NCBI GenBank assembly: GCA_005406025.1
Contig: BGZK01000104.1
Location: 62,001 to 126,000, forward strand
Source of the DNA: Eumeta japonica
Taxonomy: Eukaryota; Arthropoda; Insecta; Lepidoptera; Psychidae
DNA length: 64,000 nt
Direction of reading: 5' to 3'
Part shown: piece by piece, positions 35,624-47,720 of the stretch
Position numbering within the stretch: position 1 is the stretch's first letter
Layout of the letters: the number at the start of each line of letters is the position of its first letter
Notes under the pieces: generated by a model
Seen by the model: the letters and a program-made list of their open reading frames with translations, nothing else
Databases searched by the model: none
Told to the model about the DNA's origin: nothing
Position numbers and translations under genes: made by a program

Positions 35624-37074
35624 AATACATAGTATTTACGATTGGATAAAAACTAAAATTTTAATTAATTATTAGTAAAAGTATAATTACGCGTTTTCGC
35701 AAATCGATATCGACATCGGTATTTTGGGTGCCGGCTTCTCAAAATGTCAATACACAGCCGAAGAACAAGCAACAGGCCTCCTGAAACATGTGATTGTAAT
35801 GTACGCATGGTTAAAAATAGATGCAAAACTTCTAAAACAGTCACAAACACTAGTTTTGTACGTACTTAACCGTTTTGGGACGTTTGAATTGTGGTGATGA
35901 TGTGGAGGATGACGGAGATGGCTGCGCCGACGAACGATCTGGGATCGCTGGCGAAGGGATTCGCGCAGGACCTGGAGATCGCAGTGATTGGTCCGATTCG
36001 CTCAGCGCCAAGTCCACAATATGTCGTGAACGCAGGGACGTTGACCATTTTGTTTTATGGTACTAGTCCGAAATTTATAAAATTGTATTATATATTTGAA
36101 AAACAATATTTGTAATGTGACCTAAAAATAGAACAAAATAAAATTCATTAAACATAGTATGTAAATATTTATATTAAAAAAGATTTGCAATGTGATAGAG
36201 TTTGAAAAAAATCCTCATAAATACTTTCCCAACATGAAAAAATCTCATATTTTAAAATTCATAAAACATGGTAAATACTTATATTCAAAATAAAAATAAA
36301 TTAGCAATAACGTTTAAAAAATTCTTCATAAATACTTTCCCAACATAAAAATTCTCATATTTTCAAAATTAATAAAACTTGGTAAATATTTTATTCAAAA
36401 TAAAAACAAATTAGCGATATGATAGTTTAGAAAAAATTCCTCGTAAATACTTTACCTACAAAAAATTTCATATTTTCCAAGTTTATAAAACATGGTAAAT
36501 ATTTATATACAAAATAAAAATAAATTTGCAATATAAATGAATTTGACAGAAATGCAATATAAACATTTTCCTTTTTATCCTATTTGCATAGTTTGTAATA
36601 ATATTCAATTAATCCTGAAATTTAATAATTCAAGTAATTCAATAATTCGAACAAAATCGTAAATTTTATATTTTTCACTTTTGCTTGACTGTACTACGGT
36701 TGAAATTTGGAAAACATGTCTCCCTCACCGCTTACAACAGACGATTGCCGTTAGCAAATGTAACGGTTTTTGTACATATATGTAAATTCTCTACAAATTT
36801 TGCACCGAGACAAAAGCTAATAGTCTACTTTGTCATTAGAAATCATTGAAATAAAATAATATATTGAAATAATATGTAAAATCAATAACTAAAATTGAAC
36901 AATGGCGACCATGTTATACAACAAAGAATAAAGGATGAAAGTTTCGGGTTATTTTAGACATAAGTCTTTTCGAAAAACATTGTAATCTATGCTTAATATG
37001 ATTCTCCAAACGTTTCTACGTATTTTAGTATATTTATCAAAGAGAAATACTTACGGTTTTCTTAGCTTATCCAT
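34391..37074 (-). CDS. Candidate three-exon gene, unknown function, 3' end unresolved
   Basis: Seen on the minus strand: exon 1 at 37074-37055 (MDKLRK plus two bases, donor GTAAGT); exon 2 at 36000-35866 (acceptor CTGAG, donor GTACGT, 135 nt); exon 3 at 34868-34391 (acceptor TTTTTAG, possible donor CAG|GTGAGG). Both junctions keep one open frame (phase 2, then 2), giving about 211 residues. The ATG has A at -3, G at +4 and an in-frame TGA at 37092-37090. Residues 8-51 are Ser/Pro-rich with a basic KRPK patch. Residues 53-110 look like ordinary globular sequence (WGVST, TKKLLMELGINKL). Residues about 150-211 are strongly acidic (SDDDD, SDDEE). I do not recognise the family. The acidic tail resembles piggyBac N-termini and the decayed piggyBac domain follows at once. 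It may be a host gene, a piggyBac fusion, or a pseudogene. If exon 3 is not spliced, its frame stops near 34373. Confidence 0.45.
34892..35575. other. AT-rich intronic stretch, nothing recognised
   Basis: Part of intron 2 of the candidate gene (between exons at 35866 and 34868). No repeat ends or coding frames seen. Confidence 0.5.
35576..35617. repeat. (TA)n microsatellite, about 21 units
   Basis: Uninterrupted TA dinucleotides, in intron 2 of the candidate minus-strand gene. Confidence 0.97.
36150..36540. repeat. Minisatellite, about 113 bp unit, about 3.5 copies
   Basis: Units share ATACTTTCCCAACAT, CTCATATTTT and AAAACATGGTAAATA followed by AAAATAAA and AATTAGCAAT-like blocks. The ATACTTT motif recurs at 36221, 36332 and 36447, so the period is 111-115 bp. 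Copies differ by substitutions and small indels, so it is not recent. It lies in intron 1 of the candidate minus-strand gene. Confidence 0.85.
36541..37054. other. AT-rich intronic stretch, nothing recognised
   Basis: Rest of intron 1 of the candidate gene, on the exon 1 side of the minisatellite. No element seen. Confidence 0.5.
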
Positions 37075-37092
37075 AATTTCGTAGCAAAATCA

Positions 37093-37477
37093 GCACACAA
37101 CAATTCACCGCAAAGTGAGATGACGTAGCGTATGGCATCACGTGGATTTAAAATATCGTTGTAAATTTTTTGACGCAAGTGACGAGAACAGTAAATATTT
37201 TCTGCTCCCTTATTTTTAAACTATAAGATTCAATTTCGTATAATATTGTAGTATAACCCAGAAATTTAAAAGTATTTTCTTTTTGTATCGTACCAAAAAA
37301 GAGCGAGTTATGCCGTTCTAGTGGGTGGCGCCTCAGTCGCAAATGCCACTATAATGGCATTGCGCGCTTGAGGGGTCAATATGTAAGATTGTCGTATATA
37401 TTTGTCATTTTTCTTGCTTCATTGAAATTCAACAATAGTTTCATGCAAACTCGTCATTTTCGGGGTTATTTTAATAG
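37093..37477 (-). other. Upstream flank of the candidate minus-strand gene
   Basis: Intergenic sequence on the 5' side of exon 1. It holds a 7-bp hairpin (AATGCCA/TGGCATT near 37342-37361) but no clear TATA plus initiator pair. Frames here are short and not protein-like. Confidence 0.3.
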
Positions 37478-38310
37478 AATTTTTAGGGCATAGACTAGCA
37501 AGCGAGCGATCAGGCAGTAGGTCATCACCGCTGCCCATGGGCACCGATGACCCCAGACGAATCACTAGTGCGTTATCGGCCTTCTAAGAAACAATACGCT
37601 CTTTTCTTGAGGACCCCCTTGTTGTTATTCATTCGGTATACCGCTGATGGTGATCATTCTAAGATTTTACCGAACGTTACAGAAAGTTGTGTATGAAACA
37701 TAAGGTGGTAGAACACCAGCCATCTCGTGGTAATGATGATATTTTCGGCGAGCGAAATAATGGCGGAATTCAGCGTCAGGGATGAGTTTGAGTTATTCTT
37801 CAGAGCACTTCTAGTTGTATATGCGATAAGGGATATATTGAGATGCTACGTATCTTCGCAAAGTCGATGGGTTGAGGTGGTCGGATACTAAATGAACATC
37901 GATAACTCGAGACGCTTCACGTTGGATGCGGTACAGAGATATAAGTTTATATTGAGGTGCTCCAACCTAATCATAACAACAATACTCTGGATGTGATGAA
38001 ACCTTTACCTGATAAAGTATAAGGCGATAATCTGGTTTAAAGTATTGTCGTATTCTAATGAGCACCACAACTTCCTTAGAAGCCGGTTTTATTTCCTTTC
38101 CCGATGAACACAATTTGCCAACAATTTAGTCTGCATATAATTTCCTAGGACGACCTTTGTCGACTCTTCATCATACACGTTCATTCTGTAAATTTATTTT
38201 GTCGGTCTACTTCCATTCATCCTTTCCAGACGCCAAACCACGGCATATAACTTTTTTCAATCTAGTCACTACATCTTTCACCACCGCTATCTAACATCAC
38301 TGTTCCTGCA
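37478..38310 (-). pseudogene. LINE remnant: RT C-terminus plus 3' end
   Basis: At 38310-38060 the minus strand reads DVVTRLKKV...KINLQ and, one frame over, KGRPRK-like and YAD-like pieces, the C-terminal end of lepidopteran non-LTR reverse transcriptases, with stops. Toward 37478 follow the 3' blocks: about 37620-37800 aligns with 42900-43110 (shared GTGGTAGAACACCA and GGCGGAATTC-type blocks), then GGCCGATAACGCACTAGTG and GTGCCCATGGGCAGCGG, the standard tail of a common lepidopteran repeat. All in one orientation, so probably one old element. Confidence 0.65.
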
Positions 38311-38905
38311 TCTATCTTTTAAGGGCACTTCACACATATTACGAAGGGACTGCATTCCCATTTTGATTTACAAGAACTAAATAGAATTAATTTTGGAAGT
38401 TACATCTCTCATATAGGGTATGACTCCATTTGTATGTATAATGTATTATATATAAATATAGGAAAATTCTTATATTACATCTTACCTGTGTACGATAACG
38501 AACTAATTAAGGCAAAAATATGTAAATCAAAGCTAAAGGCAACTTTACTTATAATGTTTTACACTTTTTAAAAAGAAATCGCCGTTTTCACCCTTAAATC
38601 GGATGTTTATAGTATACACATGGAAAAACTCGTTAAAATAAAATTGTGTTGTTAAGCCGATGTTAAAATAAAAGTATTCTCAGAATTTTCATCCACACTT
38701 AAGATAATACGAATAGATATAATATCCTTATTGTTTGTCATTAATAAATCATATTATTTTAGATTAATTTTATTGAAATGAAAACAATTATAGGTTACAA
38801 ATATTTTATAGGGATAATAAAGTGGGTCCAGACAACAAAAAAAAAAGTACAATGTGAAACGAAGGATAATGAAATCAGAGAAGAATTAGTTATAATGCTA
38901 TAATA
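38311..38905. other. AT-rich, nothing recognised
   Basis: Separates the LINE remnant from the mariner. No gene. Confidence 0.45.
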
Positions 38906-38909
38906 ATTA

Positions 38910-40147
38910 CGAGGCATTCGCCGAAAAAAACTGATACTCAGAATTTATGATGTTTATTATTTATTACAAATATCTAACTTTTCAAAGTATTCGCCCTGAG
39001 AAAGTATACACTTTTCTATGCGTTTAAATCACTCTAAAATAACTCCGGACCACTTTCTTTCAGATAACTCAAAAATTTCGCACTTATAAGCAGCCAGTGC
39101 ATCTCCCGTGCTCTCAAAGCTCTTGCCTTTCCTTTGATTTTAGGAAACAAGTAAAAATTACCTGATGCAAAGTCAGGAAAATGTGGTTGTGAGGTAGAAT
39201 AGACATATCTTTCAAATTAAAAAATCAAGTGTCCTGACAAACCTTTGCAGCATGGCGTTGCCGTGATGCCAAAGAAGGTGCCGAGTTCGTGACTTTGGTC
39301 GCTTGTCACACAGAGCTGATAATACAGCTGGGGTACTAAGTGTGAGATAGCACTCAAAGTTAACTGTTCTTTGATTCTATAGCACCAGAATAGTAATATG
39401 ACCGCTCTTACAAAAAAACTTGGCGACCATTTGTTTCTATGTTATAGAAGACCGATGACATTTTTTTGTATGGGTTATTTTTAAGGCATCATACAGTTGA
39501 TTGATGCTTTGTTTCGGGGTCGAAACAATAAAGCCATGTTTAATCATCGATAAGTAGATCGTATACGCTTTTTTTTTCTCCTCCGTCGAATTTCTCTGCC
39601 AAAATTCGGCACCAATCTACCCGGCAGTTTTTCTACTCTATGATCAGTTTGGGCGGCAACGATCTCAGAAAATGCTTATGGAGAGTTTTGCATCGCTTCT
39701 GATCCAATACCCAGTTCTCGCTCCAGTTCTTCATATGTGATTTGATTCTCTTGGATATATTTTTCAAGTGCTAGGACATTGTCTTGGGTGACTGGGGTTG
39801 ATGACCGACCAGTCATCTTTTAAACTCAGCAATGCAAGTAAAAATTGTTGCTCGTCAACAAGCAGACTCACCAAAAGTAGTTATCAAAAGTTCAAAACAT
39901 TCTTTGGGTTTTAAACTTTTTTTGTAATAAAATAAGATCATAGCGTAAAAATAACGTTCAGTGAGATTCAATTATTGTAAACAAGTTCCCGACAGATTCT
40001 CAAAAAATAAGAACTATACAAATATTTGAATTCAAATGTGATCCATTTTAAAAATTGATCACTAAATAACCATTATTTACAATGATGTATAACTGTCAGT
40101 ATCAGTATTGAGTAAAAAGTATATAATTATTTTTGGCATTCCCCTCG
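38910..40147 (-). mobile_element. Decayed mariner element with both terminal ends
   Basis: Imperfect terminal inverted repeats start CGAGG (38910) and, read inward on the other strand, CGAGGGGAATGCC (from 40147). TA flanks both ends (38908-38909, 40148-40149). The 1238 bp length is normal for mariner. Minus-strand translation shows an N-terminal helix-turn-helix piece (VTQDNVLALEKYIQENQITY...ELGIGS, starting at 39816), CFDPETK, the TRHLLWHHGNA block and a C-terminal GEYFEK. The second catalytic Asp (normally HHDNA) is Gly, the third region reads ASGNFYLF with Asp lost, and many stops and frameshifts are present. It is inactive and its N-terminal helix-turn-helix region is incomplete. Confidence 0.9.
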
Positions 40148-40319
40148 TAGTATGTAGGTTATATTTTATAATTACCTATGCTAAACAATAATTGTTTTCT
40201 AAAATTTTAACATTCTATCACTTTAATTACATATAGGATGCAATCACATTTTGTAAATTTTCTTTCTTCATCAAAAACGAATGTAGTTGCTTCCGTGTTA
40301 AAACCGTATAAAATTAAAA

Positions 40320-40756
40320 ATCACACGCACAGGCATGTAAGAGCTTCGCGGCTAACGAAGCGGGACCCGCGAAATTCACGACCTTAAATAAACGTTATTT
40401 CACCGAAACAACAACGGAAAATCTATTTACGAGCTAACTTCGCCCGGGGAAAAAATACGGTTTCGCGCCAAAAATGCTACGATTCGTTTATTATTAACGT
40501 CGGTGATGTAAACAAAAGGTCGCGCGCGCAGACGCATCGTAAGAAAATAAGCTATTAAAGTTGGCGTCAAGTTTAAAAGTCGTCTTATTACACAAAAACA
40601 CAATTTACAACTTACACGAAAATGCGTAATATTCATTTAAACTTTCCCCTAGGAGGAGGTCGAGGCGAGATCGGTTCGCGTTCAAATTGCGAGAGCCCGA
40701 TGAGAGCCCGACGAGAGCCATCGTCAGAGAGACACAAACACATACATACACATACA
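40320..40756. other. GC-richer island with a Forkhead consensus
   Basis: CpG-rich non-coding block with TGTAAACA (40507-40514, a perfect Fox core) and TTTATTATTAAC nearby. Overlapping frames on both strands have no domain. Confidence 0.4.
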
Positions 40757-40794
40757 GAGAAAGAGAGAGAGATAGGGTTAGTGGTTAAAAGCCA

Positions 40795-40826
<32 letters not shown>
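40757..40826. promoter_or_regulatory. GA/CT inverted tract around a Pho-type GCCAT site
   Basis: A (GA)n run (40757-40772) faces a (TC)15 run (40797-40826) across a 24-bp centre holding GCCATATC (40791-40798), which fits the Pleiohomeotic consensus GCCATHWY. Upstream are three GAGAGCC copies. GAGA-factor plus Pho sites are the known ingredients of Drosophila Polycomb response elements; function here is inferred. Confidence 0.3.
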
Positions 40827-40829
<3 letters not shown>

Positions 40830-41054
40830 GGAAATATGAAATTTCTTTAGAAAACAAAAAAACAAAGTTACATGAAATTTAAAAAAATATTTTTTTTGTA
40901 GAAGTGAACTGTACATGTACTTTAATCCACTTTATTATTCAAATAGCGTGCCGATGTCGGGCACAAGTTTTCTCGGAGAAAAGAGTTATTTTTTTTTTTT
41001 TTATTAAGTTTTTATCACTTCATTGATGAAGCATAATATCCTACCACGAACTTT

Positions 41055-41165
41055 TGATATCAGAGCGGGTCGAGAACAGAGGCAGCCATCCGTTACGGAC
41101 GCGATGACAAAGACCGGGACCGACGGCTTAACGCTCAGAGACACGGATCAAGTGTTTTAAGTTGC
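41055..41165 (-). repeat. SINE-core fragment
   Basis: CCGGGACCGACGGCTTAACG (41114-41133) followed by CTCAGAGACACGGA is an almost intact copy of the core described at 5.5 and 59.7 kb. Confidence 0.6.
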
Positions 41166-42170
41166 CTGAATAACCCATCGATCTTTGCTCCTGGTTAAAG
41201 TTCACACCTAGTACTTTCTGGTATGTTCTGAACCAGCCATCAATGAAAAGAGAGTACTAAGCCATAATAGTTACTCTGACCTAATGGAAACTTACTAACT
41301 TTGGTGAACTATTTTCCAATGCAGATTTCATAATGAACTTTTCAGTCTGCCTTCTCTGTCTTATCGATAAATTTAAATATTCATCTGTACGACTGTTTTG
41401 ATTGAACTATTTAACTGAAAATATTCGGAAAACAGTTACATTTTAAGTGAAAACCTTTTGAGTGATTTAAAAAAACTGACTGCAGTAGATTGATTCCATA
41501 AAGTACTCGTCCTTTTAAATAAAATAGTCATTTAACTGAGTGTAATTTTAGATGACCAACGCTGAAAAAGTTTGGTTAAAAGCTACAGAAACTATAAAAA
41601 TAGCCGTTTCATGATTTTCAGACCAAGTGGGCCTAACATGACAACTTAGAAAATAATATCTCTATAGAGTTGTCCATTTCATTCATTATGTTCGTAGAAG
41701 GATGGTCTTATAGAGAGACTCTTCTTAGGAGGACATGACAACAGGCAAAATGTTGGAAAAAAAATTAAAGAAAATATAGAACCACTGATTTCAATGCATA
41801 TTACATTATGTAAAGATATTGTCTGAAATTTTGTGGATTGCTGTTTGCATTCCTCATTGGAAATTTATATTAAAAGTAAACTAATTTATTTTATCGGATA
41901 TGAAGCAGCTCGGACTAAAACCTCACATTCTTTTAAAAGAAATCGAAGCAATGCATGAATAAATACAACTATTTTTATGTGTATTTATAATATGTATAGT
42001 GTAATAATATTGGTATAAAGAGAATACATTTCTTACTATATGTATTGCGATGAAATGCGTGTATTATGTTCATACAGAATTCAAGTCACACGTCTCTAGT
42101 CATTTCCAAAAAAAATCTTGTATCAAACTCGCCCACTAGAATGTAAAGGTTAAAAGGTTTTAAAAAAAAT
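41166..42170. other. AT-rich, nothing recognised
   Basis: No gene, no repeat ends seen. Confidence 0.45.
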
Positions 42171-42560
42171 CACACCTGCAAAAGCGATCTCTTCAAGTCA
42201 CATACCTCATTTGTACGACTTAACGCTTTCAAAGACCTAACGCTTCAAAAGTACCTGCGACGAGCTTAATCACGTGCAAGCTTTCGGGCGAATCTGTCGG
42301 AGCCTTTGTGATTGTCTCGATTCTCATTCAATTTTTCACCTCTGCCGGGACGTCTTGTGCGGACACGAATTCGGTGATTCAGTGCGCCTTTATCTCGGAC
42401 ACCGGGCGACGTCTCCCCTTATAATTGGCAATCTGCCGTTACTCGGGCACGGCGCCGGCGGGCGCGGGGCAAGGAACGAGAGGGCGACGACGTTATCTAA
42501 GGGAGTATTTTACAGGGAAAGGCATTCGTTAAGATTTCACTGAACATGTAATGTCTGAGT
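42171..42560. other. GC-rich non-coding island
   Basis: CpG-rich core at 42390-42500 (GGGCACGGCGCCGGCGGGCG). The 89-codon frame has no domain. Confidence 0.35.
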
Positions 42561-42829
42561 ATTAGTGTGTCTGAACAATGTAAATAACGTAATGTACGAA
42601 TGTAAAATAGCGGGCGTATGACACTTACTTTGAAAACATCGTTATTCCACTGTAGTTTACATCGATCCCGGAAAATGATGTTGGATTTTCAGATTGCAGG
42701 AAAGTATAGCTCAGGCAGTGAGCCGTTATTAACCTGACACGATAACAATATTATGGAAGACGGCATTTTGACATTAGTATCCGTTTCGAGATGATTTTTA
42801 GGTTTTTGTTTTGGGTGCTTAAGGGACAA

Positions 42830-43140
42830 TCGAGCATGCTAGCCGCCAGTAGTCACCGCCGCCCATGGACACCCGCAACCCCAGTGCGTTGCTGGCCTTT
42901 TAAAAAGGAATAGGCTCCTTTCTTGAAGATCCCTTGTCGTAGCTGATCGGCAACCGGTAGATCATTTCAGATTTTTCTTCGTTCGTGGCAAAAAATTGCA
43001 CACGAAGCGTACAGTGGTAGAACACCAACCATCTAAATAGTGATGATGACATTTTGAGAACGACGACGGAATTCGGCGGCAGGAATAAGAGTCAATAATT
43101 GTTCAGAGCGTTCGTCTTAATATATACGATAAAAATAATA
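42830..43140 (-). repeat. Second copy of the same LINE 3' region
   Basis: Aligns with 37478-37830: GCCGCCCATGGACACCCGCA, CCCAGTGCGTTGCTGGCC, CTTTCTTGAAGATCCCTTG, GTGGTAGAACACCA, GACGGAATTCGGCGGCAGG, TTGTTCAGAGCG. Same orientation as the first copy, about 5.3 kb apart. Confidence 0.75.
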
Positions 43141-45035
43141 ATGAAAAATCAAAGTACGAAGTTGGCAATTGTCGATCAGACAGAAGGAACACTAGGATTC
43201 CGTGACCTCGTCGTGTTGTAGTACCATGGACATAAAAACATGTTAAAAATCGTTTTACTACAAGGATGTCAAAAAATGTTTGATAACTAACAATTCCTTT
43301 TGGTTTTTAAACGATGTTAATTTTAACTCCACTTTCTGTGATCGCATTTAGTCGACTTGGAATATTTTAACCAATATACCGAATATCATTTTGTTTTGTT
43401 CTGTTTTTTTTTATATAAATCAGTATAAACAACTACAAAATCGTTATGCAAAACAACATGGCCCAAAGAAATAGTTTACATTATACGTATCATAATGTTT
43501 CATTAATTCGAAAAATATACTATGCGACAAACCGAAGTAACAGTAGCGATTAATAGAGACCTATCGATGTCACATTATTTTTTTAAAACGAGATTCACCA
43601 AACATCTGAATTAATTGTGCAATCGAAATATAGACACCCCTACATAACAATAGAATTCTTCGCATGAGTGTCATATGCAAATTTCGCTAAATAGTATCAG
43701 CCAATCAAACGCGACGGCTGCATGAATATGGTAATGATTTGAAGCCGTGTTGAACGAAGCAACGTTTTACATCAGTACCTGGCTTATAATTCGACCTTAG
43801 TAATGGACTTTAAATTAATATTCGAGTTTATTTTAAATCGTTGTGGATTCGATTTCGATTTCTATATATATAAAAAAAATTGGATTTGATTCGTTCACTA
43901 GACCGGGATACTAACTGTATCGTTGGTGGCCAAAGAATGGAAATTTTCGGCCAATTATAGTTTCTAAATATAATCTGACATTGTATTATATTGTTGGATT
44001 TTGGAATATATCGTCCATCAATTTTGTAATCCATAAACTATTTCTCTTTTGTATCTACATTTTTACGTAAGTACAAGATAAGTTGGGAGGAAGGTTTTAT
44101 TACTTCGAATCAGTGTTTTCACAACTAACTATTACAAAATTTAATTTTGGTTTAAACATAATTTTTTTTATCGTAATTGCGATTCTAATAATTTTCAAAG
44201 GCAATATGACGGCAGCCAATAAAAATTGAATATTAAAGTATTTATTTACAAAACAAGTTACTTACGAAGTAAGTGTCTCGCATTGATTTTTGGACTGGCA
44301 TGTCTCAATAGAGGATGAACGTGTCCGATTCAAAGTGCATTTCAATAACTTAAAGCAATTAAGGAAAATGTTATTCAATATCGAACACACAAAGCGCATC
44401 GGAACACAATCAGTTCATTGGTCGCGTCAAATGCATGCGAATACCGGAGCTTTGGCACCAGGGCTGGCGCAAGCATTATTTTTGAATCGGCTTGGTAATT
44501 TATAATAAAAAAAAGTCATATAACTGTAATTTTTATAGTTAAAATGTTAATGCCCTCCAATTATGAATGCGGATATAATCTCCAGAAACTATAGTAATGC
44601 TTTAATAATAAATATCGAATTTTTAAAATATTTCTCGGCGTTTGAATTAATTTATGAGGTTTTGAGATACCTTTTGTCCATACTTCAAGCTCTTACACTT
44701 AATTACGGAAAAAAGTTTATAAAATCGTTTGTATTTCATTTAATTAAACACATTTTTTTTATGAGTATGAGGAAAAAAGAATATGCTTAATTTTGAAATC
44801 ATAATGGAATATGCTTAAAATTGCAAAAAAAATAATAGAGTGGCTAATAGAGATGTTTTAAAACCATACACTGCATTCATATAGAATTCAATGAAACTTA
44901 TTAATTATTTATAGACCACTTATCAACGAATCACAAGCGATCGAAAATATCTCTTACAGGATTTAGGAATATTATTTCATTTACGATCCGTATTGAACAT
45001 CACAAACATTGCCTTATTCAAATTTGAAATGGTTC
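43141..45035. other. AT-rich with a POU octamer block
   Basis: ATGCAAAT (43675-43682), a perfect POU octamer, followed by CCAATCA in a small conserved-looking block to 43800. Another GC-richer piece at 44370-44490. No gene. Confidence 0.35.
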
Positions 45036-45185
45036 TGTTTAGTGGTAACCCTAGACGCGCACGCAGCACGTGTAATTCCACTAATAGGTGCGCGCCGGCG
45101 GGCTTACGCGCGATTTCATTTAATTTATTCCATGGGCGGCTCCCGCGCAGCACAGCCGTGGCCAATACGGATCACTCTATCCGAT
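45036..45185. other. GC-rich non-coding island
   Basis: CpG block (GTGCGCGCCGGCGGGC) with frames open on both strands, none called. Confidence 0.35.
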
Positions 45186-46065
45186 TGATTTCTTTTATTA
45201 TGAATCTAGTACTATAGTTGTGACCAAATTCCAATGTAATTTAATTGTATTATTGTTCTTAATAAAATTTTTCGTAATTCATAAATAAAATTTTTAGTTG
45301 TTTTTCCGGTATATATGAAACCATTAAATATAAAATAAAAAATATTGGAACATACTTATAAATATAAGGATTTTATTTTACAACTCGTGACTTGTTTTCG
45401 GTTCTTTTAAATACATATAGCGTACGAAAGTATCCACAATCACATTTCATACAGAACATTTAATAAAAATTTTAACTATAATTAAAATATAAATATTGGT
45501 CTAAGATAGCGCAAATAAATAATAGACATAATAAACGAACAAAACTTTTACTATTAAAGAAAATATTTTAATTGAGCCAATAACCCTAAAAATAAAGTCT
45601 GAATACCAGATTCGTTACTAAAATTTTATATTGTTATTTATTCAAATTATTTTTCATTAGTTTTCGTTCCCTTTGAAAATCTTTTTTTCTGTTTTTTTAC
45701 TTAGTATCTTTCGCAAATATAAATCAATTAAAATTAATTTAATGACAATAGAATCATGTATTCTCGAATTTAAACTCCCAATGTTACACCTCGCTTCTAC
45801 ATGGTATTACAGTACTATGATTTATAGTTTAGCAATACACTCTTTATCTAATCATTATTTTATTATATAAAAAATGACAAATGTACAAGAAGTATTCAAT
45901 GCGATACCCAAACGCACGAACAACGCCGGTATTCAAGGAAAAGAAAGCCATAACCTCGTCCACAATCATTAATTTCAATAAGAGCACTTGAAGTATTAAA
46001 ATTTAATACATGAACGTTTTTTAAGGTTAAATTTTAACCGTAAGAAAAGATCTTTAAAGATCCGC
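45186..46065. other. AT-rich, nothing recognised
   Basis: No gene or element seen. Confidence 0.45.
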
Positions 46066-47060
46066 ACGGATTAGACACGTTCGAATCGCTCGGCATTCGC
46101 CCGCGCGGCGTCGTACGAGTTCGCCTCCTGAAATTATTATAAAGAGCTTTACCAGCGAGCGGCGCGATTTATGCGCGCGCTTAAAAGGGAAGGCGGAGCG
46201 GCCCGGGGGACTCCCCGCTCGATTCCCGGGACTGCTGTAAGTTTTGTTTCAATGTTTATCACCGTGTAAGGTTGTTGCAACGGTGGGCACGAGTCCGTAG
46301 TCGTGCAGGGACGCCGTCCAGTTAAGTTCTTGTAAACTTCGTAGTTTGCATGTATTTACACGAGTCGCAACGTTGACTGTCCAAACGGATGTTCGTTTGA
46401 GGATTCTAAGAACGATTTGCAGATTTATAGAGTTGGGCCCATGACTTTTTTTATAAATAAAAAAACCAGTGGTGTCGTGGGACACCAGGTAGGAACAGTT
46501 TCTTCGACTAATGTATCGACACAATTTGCAAAAAATAATGTACTTTAAGTGTTATGACAGGAATATGTTTTTATTATAAGATGCTTAAATCGTTTGGTGA
46601 TCGTTGTAGTGGAATTATGACATTTACTCCTTACTATCTGTTCTTCAATCACCTTCATTTTCTGTTCTTATTGTTAATTCTATTTTCGAAAAAATTACGA
46701 TTATTATGATTTATTTCTTATATTTTACCGACATATATTTGTTAATGGAAAACAACCCCGATGCGATTCGCTAATCGCGTAAAAGTCGTGCGGCCTCATG
46801 CCAGCCGTGCCCGGTGTGATCCACAATCAGCGCTCGCCGTTCGCCGAGCTCGCGTCATATAATAAACGCGCAATAAAATAACGACATATCTAAAATATAC
46901 GACTGTCGCGCCTGCGCACGTCTCATTTAACGGTTTTATTCCACTGACTTTTTCTTATTCTTACGGTTTTATTCCACGGACATTTTCTTACGGTTTTACT
47001 ATTACATTTTTTTCAGTTCGGTCGCGCAGCAAAATCCCTATCTCCTCCAAGCCCGCCGTA
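46066..47060. other. Two GC-rich islands
   Basis: Islands at 46070-46230 (CGAGCGGCGCGATTTATGCG) and 46760-46930, separated by AT-rich DNA. The frame at 46249-46524 (minus) has no domain. Near 46930-47000 CGGTTTTATTCCAC occurs twice. Confidence 0.35.
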
Positions 47061-47339
47061 AGGAACTTCGTTCCAAAAGGAAATTATTCATTTCAATGAA
47101 TTACTGAAATCCGTACATTCGGTATTTAGTATGTCAAAATATACTATATATTTTATTTACAAAATATAAATAATAATACTCGCATGTATTACACATGATT
47201 GTTTGGTGGGTAATCAATATTTTGAATAATTTATTCGACCGTAAGTATGACCTCTCATAGTTTCGGTAACTTTTTCTCTTAACGTTTTCAGACCTCCACC
47301 AACTTATAGAAGTTTTTTAAGGTACTTCTGCGTTTCACA

Positions 47340-47720
47340 GATTTATCTCTTAATCTGTGGCATAGGACTGTATCGAGAGGCGGATATACAAAGACGGGCA
47401 CGCGAAGTAATAGTGCGATTTAGTTCCTTCTGCAAGTCTATAGGGACTGCAAGGGCGTACACGCGCGCGGCGAGGGCCGGACGGCGACGCCACGACGCCG
47501 CGGCCGTTGCGAGAGCTATCGAACAACTTCACGAATTTACTCAACGTGACGTTCAAGGTTGAAGATCCTATTAGTCCGCCGCCAGATCGTTCCCGGCAGA
47601 CGCATTGTCCGCGACGAACGAAGTCAAATTATTTTACGAGGAGAAGAGTCCCGTCCTTTAAGTTTGCGTTTCGTGAGATTATTTATTCCGGCTTATGTCA
47701 GCCAGAGATTTTGCCAAGAA
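47340..47720. other. GC-rich non-coding island
   Basis: Core at 47450-47520 (CGCGCGGCGAGGGCCGGACG). Overlapping frames on both strands; not called as genes. Confidence 0.35.
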
